A DNA stretch of 9,683 nt from the NCBI GenBank assembly GCA_937925695.1, contig CALAMD010000099.1:1-9683 (forward strand). The letters run 5' to 3'. Below, in pieces: positions 5,933 through 9,683 of this stretch. The number at the start of each line of letters is the position of its first letter. Position 1 is the first letter of the stretch. The notes below the pieces were generated by a model. That model had not been told where the DNA came from and searched no databases. It saw only the letters and a list, made by a program, of their open reading frames with translations. This DNA comes from an uncultured Bacillaceae bacterium. GTDB lineage: Bacteria > Bacillota > Bacilli > Bacillales > Amphibacillaceae. Both the position numbers and the translations under genes were made by a program.

Positions 5933-6619
5933 TTATGATTGAAAAAAGACATCGACGATTTCTATTGGTGATAAGCTTTGACCATCATGATAGACACGCA
6001 TATTACCGCCGGAGATTTCATCAATCAGAATAATCTCGTTTGTCTTCACATCACGTCCGAATTCAAATTTAATATCGTATAGTTCAAGGCCTTTGCTCGC
6101 TAATTCGTCACGAACGATTCGAGCAATTTTTTTTGTTAAAGTTTTCAGTGTTTGATAATCTTCTTTGTTCAAAATCCCTAACTCTTCTAGTGCATCTGCT
6201 GAGATCGGCGGGTCACCTCGTTCATCATCCTTAATCGTCACTTCGACAAAGGCATTTAATGGTTGTCCCTCTTCGCAATAGGCTCCATAACGACGATAAA
6301 AACTTCCAACAGCTTTAAACCGGCAGATCACTTCAAGACCTTTACCTAGCATCTTAATATTTTTTACAGTCATCGTTGCTGCATCTACATCAGCACTAAC
6401 AAAGTGAGTAGGAATCCCTTTATCTTCAAGTAATTGAAAAAAATAAGCTGAAATACGCAAGCCAGCTTGTCCAGCACCTTTAAGCGTAAGACCTACTGTA
6501 TTGGCGCCTGGATCAAACTTTCCATCACTACCTGTAAGATCATCTTTAAATTTAAGCATATTATGTTGGTCATCCAACCGATAAACATCTTTTGTTTTAC
6601 CTTTGTACAATAGTTCCAT
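5933..6619 (-). CDS. purC: PurC-family SAICAR synthetase, stand-alone copy
   Basis: The 228-aa protein belongs to the SAICAR synthetase family, which joins aspartate to CAIR with ATP in purine synthesis. Landmarks are GKTKDVY (7-13), EVICRFKAVGSFYRR (96-110), VTIKDDERGDP (127-137) and the second family signature LYDIKFEFG (180-188). Where most PurC proteins read DEISPD-x-x-R, this one has DEISGGNMR (200-208), keeping the arginine but replacing the SPD triplet. It therefore belongs to a divergent branch. The start at 6619 is preceded by AAAGGA with 9-nt spacing. An ATG 18 nt further upstream has no ribosome-binding site. It is not inside a pur operon here. Its only same-strand neighbour is a small membrane protein 54 bp upstream, with no terminator between them. 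It may be the organism's purine enzyme or a paralogue with another substrate. Confidence 0.82.
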   Translation of the reverse strand: MELLYKGKTKDVYRLDDQHNMLKFKDDLTGSDGKFDPGANTVGLTLKGAGQAGLRISAYFFQLLEDKGIPTHFVSADVDAATMTVKNIKMLGKGLEVICRFKAVGSFYRRYGAYCEEGQPLNAFVEVTIKDDERGDPPISADALEELGILNKEDYQTLKTLTKKIARIVRDELASKGLELYDIKFEFGRDVKTNEIILIDEISGGNMRVYHDGQSLSPIEIVDVFFQS

Positions 6620-6673
6620 ATTAAATAATCCTTTCATATTTTAAGGGTGATAAAACATTGATCATCTACATCG

Positions 6674-7180
6674 TTAGCTTTGTTTTTCACCTTTTCCTTT
6701 ATAATGATCTAAAACTTCTATTATATATATAATTAAAGCTACACCTAGTGAAATGATAAAGCTGTTTGATTGAGTAAAATTAATTGCTAGTCCAATCGCA
6801 TACATTGCAAGTATCCGTATAAGCAGGAGGATAAAAAAGTAAGACATGTTTTTACCTACGATTTGTTTCAAGATCATTTCAATGATGGAATCAATCGTAA
6901 ACAAATAAATCATGAGTAAGATAGCAAATATGGCAATCTCATTCGTACTTAAATGCAATGAAAATATGATATTTATAACGTTTGTTGAGCCAAGCAACAG
7001 GATGATGCCAAGCATAATAACGACCGTTGGCACCAATGCAAGTATCATAGCGATAGCTAACACGGGGAATATACGTCCCTTTTTTGTACGTACTTTGTCT
7101 TTTTCACCACGATAAACTAATATAAAAACCAATAAAAATGAAATGATAAATACAACGACTAGCGATACAACAAATCCCAT
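6674..7180 (-). CDS. Small polytopic membrane protein of unknown function
   Basis: I do not recognise this 168-aa protein. Its hydrophobic segments fall at about residues 2-23, 37-64, 80-105, 112-134 and 138-156, giving roughly five transmembrane helices. A short basic loop (RGEKDKVRTKKGR, 24-36) follows the first helix, and the C-terminal tail is charged (KGKGEKQS). Acidic residues lie in the third helix region (Asp97, Glu101), which could matter for transport or assembly. The start at 7180 is chosen because GAGGAAGGG lies 7 nt upstream. ATG codons at 7198 and 7210 lie upstream of that site. The purC-like gene follows 54 bp downstream without a terminator, so the two may be cotranscribed, but no functional link is evident. 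Confidence 0.7.
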   Translation of the reverse strand: MGFVVSLVVVFIISFLLVFILVYRGEKDKVRTKKGRIFPVLAIAMILALVPTVVIMLGIILLLGSTNVINIIFSLHLSTNEIAIFAILLMIYLFTIDSIIEMILKQIVGKNMSYFFILLLIRILAMYAIGLAINFTQSNSFIISLGVALIIYIIEVLDHYKGKGEKQS

Positions 7181-7389
7181 GAAAAAACCCTTCCTCATGC
7201 ATGAAGCCACTCATTCAATCCGTCCTAATCATTAGAAGAACCTATAATAATCATACGATATTCAAATACATATAATTTCCAAATGCTCTTTAGCATATCC
7301 TATTTAAATAGTATAGCTGATGTTTGGTAAAATAAATAGAATTTTTTTCATAAAAGGTCTGACAAATCTACAACATCCATAATCTAAGC

Positions 7390-7418
7390 TTGCTAAATCA
7401 AAAAAATGCCTATACATT
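7390..7418 (+). promoter_or_regulatory. Weak candidate promoter of the FUSC-family gene
   Basis: TTGCTA (7390-7395) and TACATT (7413-7418) are 17 bp apart, each matching the sigma-A consensus at four positions. The rest of the 294-bp divergent gap (7181-7474) is AT-rich and shows only a small dyad, ATGCT-CTTT-AGCAT (7283-7296). No convincing promoter for the minus-strand membrane protein gene was found. Confidence 0.3.
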
Positions 7419-7474
7419 AAAAGTAGCCAAGAAATTCTGCACAGCTAAGAATTAGAAAGCGCAGGTGGATCAGC

Positions 7475-8515
7475 GTGAATTTTAATATTGGACCACGAAT
7501 GATGAAAACGGGAATTGCCGTAGCCTTAACAATTTTAATTACTGCAAAACTCAATCTAAATATGGCTGTTGTTGCTGTTATTACAGCCGTTGTGACAATG
7601 CAACCATCAATTATGCGTTCTGTGTCATATATTAAAGAAGTGGCACTATCTACAGTGATTGGTGTGCTCTTTGCCCTAGCTGGTGCGTATACTTTAGGGT
7701 TGCAGCCAGTTTCAATTGGTATTACGGTCATATTGGCGATTGCTGTAAATATCAAATTCGGTTGGTTAAAAACCGTCAATATTACGATTTTGACTATTGC
7801 AATTATTATGCTCTCTGGTGATGAGACAATTCATTTAACCTATTTATTTGATCGACTATTATTGATTTTTATCGGTATTACTTCGGCATTTATTATTAAT
7901 GCGTTCGTATTTCCGCCAAATCATAAAAAACTATTATATGACATGGTGAAAAAAGCATTAGATTATACGAGTTTCTTGTTACGGGTCATTCCGAATCAAA
8001 CGATGAGGGTAAAAGAATTAAAGAAAAAAGAAGATAATCTTACCGAAACAATTAAACATACGAAGGACTACTTAGACGTTATTATTGATGAAAAGGACCG
8101 GATGTTCATAAAAAATCGTTTTCGTTCAATGCGTGACATTGTTATTTTTAAGCAAATGGTCAAAGTAACTGAATTAGAATACAATTTGATTAAAAATTTA
8201 CTTGCTAAGTTATCCCATATTGAAAAAATATCTGAAAATCAATCCTATTTAATTAAGAAGCTTGTCATTCATATCGTAGAGTATCATGAAAATATATTAT
8301 TAAGGTATGAAGGAAAAATTATCGTAAAAGAATCGATTCACGCGGATAGTTTTACCGCGATGAATTTGACGATCAATGATTTAATCAACGAATTGCAACA
8401 ATCAGAAATTGAAAAATGGATTGAGATTTTCCCAGTTGCTTCAAGTATTGTAGAGTTAATGGTAGCTTTAGAAAAGTTAGAACGATTGACAAGAAAACAC
8501 GAAAAGGATTTTTAG
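7475..8515 (+). CDS. FUSC / aromatic acid exporter family membrane protein (ArAE_1, DUF939 type)
   Basis: The 346-aa protein has an N-terminal membrane half with about six helices (near 11-26, 30-45, 57-75, 79-95, 100-116 and 127-146). A cytoplasmic, largely helical and charged half follows from about 150 to 346. Landmarks of the Bacillus YqjA/DUF939 group are MQPSIMRS (42-49), a glycine-rich third helix and the DRLLLIFIGITSAFIINAF run closing with FPP (126-148). Relatives are named after aromatic acid and fusaric acid exporters, but the Bacillus members have no proven substrate. The start is GTG at 7475, supported by AGGTGG (7463-7468), 6 nt upstream. It stands alone, with a terminator directly after the stop and a divergent neighbour. 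Confidence 0.87.
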   Translation: MNFNIGPRMMKTGIAVALTILITAKLNLNMAVVAVITAVVTMQPSIMRSVSYIKEVALSTVIGVLFALAGAYTLGLQPVSIGITVILAIAVNIKFGWLKTVNITILTIAIIMLSGDETIHLTYLFDRLLLIFIGITSAFIINAFVFPPNHKKLLYDMVKKALDYTSFLLRVIPNQTMRVKELKKKEDNLTETIKHTKDYLDVIIDEKDRMFIKNRFRSMRDIVIFKQMVKVTELEYNLIKNLLAKLSHIEKISENQSYLIKKLVIHIVEYHENILLRYEGKIIVKESIHADSFTAMNLTINDLINELQQSEIEKWIEIFPVASSIVELMVALEKLERLTRKHEKDF

Positions 8516-8535
8516 GTTCTCAGGAATCTATTTTT

Positions 8536-8559
8536 AAGCGCTCGTTCAGCGCTTTTTTT
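8536..8559 (+). terminator. Intrinsic terminator after the FUSC-family gene
   Basis: AAGCGCT (8536-8542) pairs perfectly with AGCGCTT (8548-8554) around CGTTC, and seven T follow (8553-8559). It begins 20 bp after the stop codon. The same AAGCGCTT word recurs at 8575-8582 as part of the perfect palindrome TAAGCGCTTA. Confidence 0.92.
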
Positions 8560-8584
8560 ATTTCGATAAAGGCTAAGCGCTTAC

Positions 8585-8634
8585 ATGCATATTTCTAACA
8601 CAAAACTAATATTTATGCATATAATTATGCATAT
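8585..8634. promoter_or_regulatory. Three ATGCATAT octamers upstream of argC
   Basis: ATGCATAT occurs at 8585-8592, 8615-8622 and 8627-8634. The last two form TTATGCATAT-AA-TTATGCATAT, a 12-bp direct repeat that is also nearly palindromic. The position about 90-140 bp before the argC promoter would suit an operator. It resembles an ARG box (TGAAT-4-ATTCA) only loosely: the halves read TGCAT and ATGCA with 6 bp between. The regulator is unknown. Confidence 0.4.
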
Positions 8635-8721
8635 ATAAAAAAATATAAATCCTTACAAAACTAGATGAACCCTTGAAATAACAACAAAAATTAGATTTTT
8701 AAACATTTTATAAATATACCC

Positions 8722-8750
8722 TTGCGTTTATTATTATACAGTACTATAAT
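8722..8750 (+). promoter_or_regulatory. Sigma-A promoter of argC
   Basis: TTGCGT (8722-8727) and a perfect TATAAT (8745-8750) are exactly 17 bp apart. The -10 is the right half of a dyad, TATTATA-CAGTAC-TATAATA (8732-8751), which could be bound by a repressor such as ArgR/AhrC, although it does not match the ARG-box core. Transcription should start near 8757, some 28 nt before the start codon. Confidence 0.75.
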
Positions 8751-8784
8751 AGTAATTATTACAAAAGAAGGAAGTGGCTGAGCA

Positions 8785-9683
8785 ATGAAAGTAGCAATTA
8801 TTGGTGCAACTGGTTACAGTGGGGTTGAATTAATTCGAATACTTCACCAGCATCCAGCTGTGACAATACATTCATTTCATACATCAAGTCAACAAGGTAA
8901 AGCCATTCATGATAGTTATCCACATTTACAGTCGGTCGTGGAATTGAAACTAGATGAAATTAACCCAAGAAAAATGGCCGAAGAGGTAGATCTCGTTTTT
9001 ACAGCAACTCCTTCAGGCATCTCAACTGAACTTGTACCGGCACTATTAGATGAGGGTTTACGTGTTATTGATATATCCGGTGATTACCGGTTGAAAAATA
9101 TAAAACAATATGAAGAGTGGTATCAATTATCACCAGCGCCTGAGCACATTGTTGAGGAAGCTGTATATGGATTAAGCGAATGGGTAGAAGCAGATTTAAC
9201 GACAACCCAATTAGTTGCTAACCCAGGGTGTTTTCCAACTGCTGTATTGTTAGGCTTAGCACCACTCATCCAACATCAAATTATTGAAGAAGATTCAATT
9301 ATCATCGATGCGAAAACAGGTGTGAGTGGAGCAGGACGAAAAGCTTCACCAACAACACATTTTTCTGAAACGAATGAGAATTTCTCAATTTATCGTGTAA
9401 ATCAACATCAACATATTCCTGAAATTGAACAAATGTTACTACAATGGAATGAATCGATTCAACCAATTACATTTAGTACTCATCTTGCACCAATGACGAG
9501 GGGAATTATGGCTACGATGTACGCTAATAATAAGTCGAATCTTACAATTGATGAGTTATTTGCTTTATATGAGGAAAGTTATCAAGACGATTATTTCGTC
9601 CGCATTAGGCCAAAGGGTGTCTTTCCAAGTACGAAGGAAGTTTACGGTTCAAACTTTTGTGATATCTCACTTGCATTAGATGA
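8785..9683 (+). CDS. argC: N-acetyl-gamma-glutamyl-phosphate reductase (partial, 3' end cut off)
   Basis: The frame opens with ATG 8785 after AAGGAAG (8768-8774) and stays open to the window edge, giving 299 complete codons of a protein normally near 345 aa. ArgC reduces N-acetylglutamyl phosphate to the semialdehyde with NADPH, the third step of ornithine/arginine synthesis, in the cytoplasm. The Rossmann nucleotide-binding loop is GATGYSG (7-13). DISGDYRL (96-103) is a conserved ArgC segment, and the catalytic cysteine is Cys149 in NPGCFPT. Further landmarks are DAKTGVSGAGRK, HQHIPEIEQ and HLAPMTRGI, where His and Arg contact substrate. In Bacillaceae argC is usually first in an argCJBD operon, and the promoter directly upstream agrees. 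No frameshift or missing key residue is seen. Confidence 0.96.
   Translation, partial: MKVAIIGATGYSGVELIRILHQHPAVTIHSFHTSSQQGKAIHDSYPHLQSVVELKLDEINPRKMAEEVDLVFTATPSGISTELVPALLDEGLRVIDISGDYRLKNIKQYEEWYQLSPAPEHIVEEAVYGLSEWVEADLTTTQLVANPGCFPTAVLLGLAPLIQHQIIEEDSIIIDAKTGVSGAGRKASPTTHFSETNENFSIYRVNQHQHIPEIEQMLLQWNESIQPITFSTHLAPMTRGIMATMYANNKSNLTIDELFALYEESYQDDYFVRIRPKGVFPSTKEVYGSNFCDISLALD

Noticed and set aside
6912..7779. Further open frames opposite the membrane protein (6912-7115, plus) and the FUSC-family gene (7417-7779, minus)
   Set aside because: They are antisense shadows of hydrophobic coding sequence, lacking start signals.

Overview
The window is AT-rich, uses strong Shine-Dalgarno sites (AGGAGG-type) and compact intrinsic terminators, and carries a SAM riboswitch and an argC-led arginine locus. 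Together with the protein families present this points to a low-GC Gram-positive bacterium, most likely a member of the Bacillaceae. No rRNA, tRNA, insertion sequence or CRISPR array is visible.

Layout from left to right. (1) The last 22 codons of a membrane protein, then a terminator. (2) A HAD-family phosphatase gene (190-855) broken by two frameshifts near its start, which disconnect the catalytic DxD motif from the rest. (3) A bidirectional terminator shared with a convergent MFS drug-type exporter (1019-2158, minus). (4) A 0.5-kb leader holding a near-consensus sigma-A promoter, an S-box (SAM-I) riboswitch and two successive terminators, followed by a protein of two tandem AhpD/carboxymuconolactone decarboxylase domains (2688-3359). 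(5) A 0.45-kb non-coding stretch dominated by a strictly 21-bp periodic array. (6) An NtaA/DmoA-type FMN-dependent monooxygenase (3806-5200) and an SsuE-like NAD(P)H:FMN reductase (5247-5798). (7) On the minus strand, an unrecognised membrane protein (6674-7180) followed by a stand-alone PurC-family enzyme (5933-6619). (8) A FUSC/aromatic acid exporter family membrane protein (7475-8515) with its terminator. (9) An AT-rich control region and argC (from 8785), which runs off the right edge.

The most coherent unit is regions 4-6. The riboswitch predicts expression when S-adenosylmethionine (methionine/sulfur supply) is low. The monooxygenase/reductase pair is the two-component type used to cut C-S bonds in organosulfur compounds. 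The double AhpD-like protein, with two CxxCxxxH redox motifs, is the unexplained member. I read this as a candidate sulfur-salvage module. Linkage across the repeat-filled gap, and the substrate, are inference. A further oddity is that the switching strand of the riboswitch can pair with the 5' arms of both downstream terminators, which suggests one aptamer may control two terminators in series.
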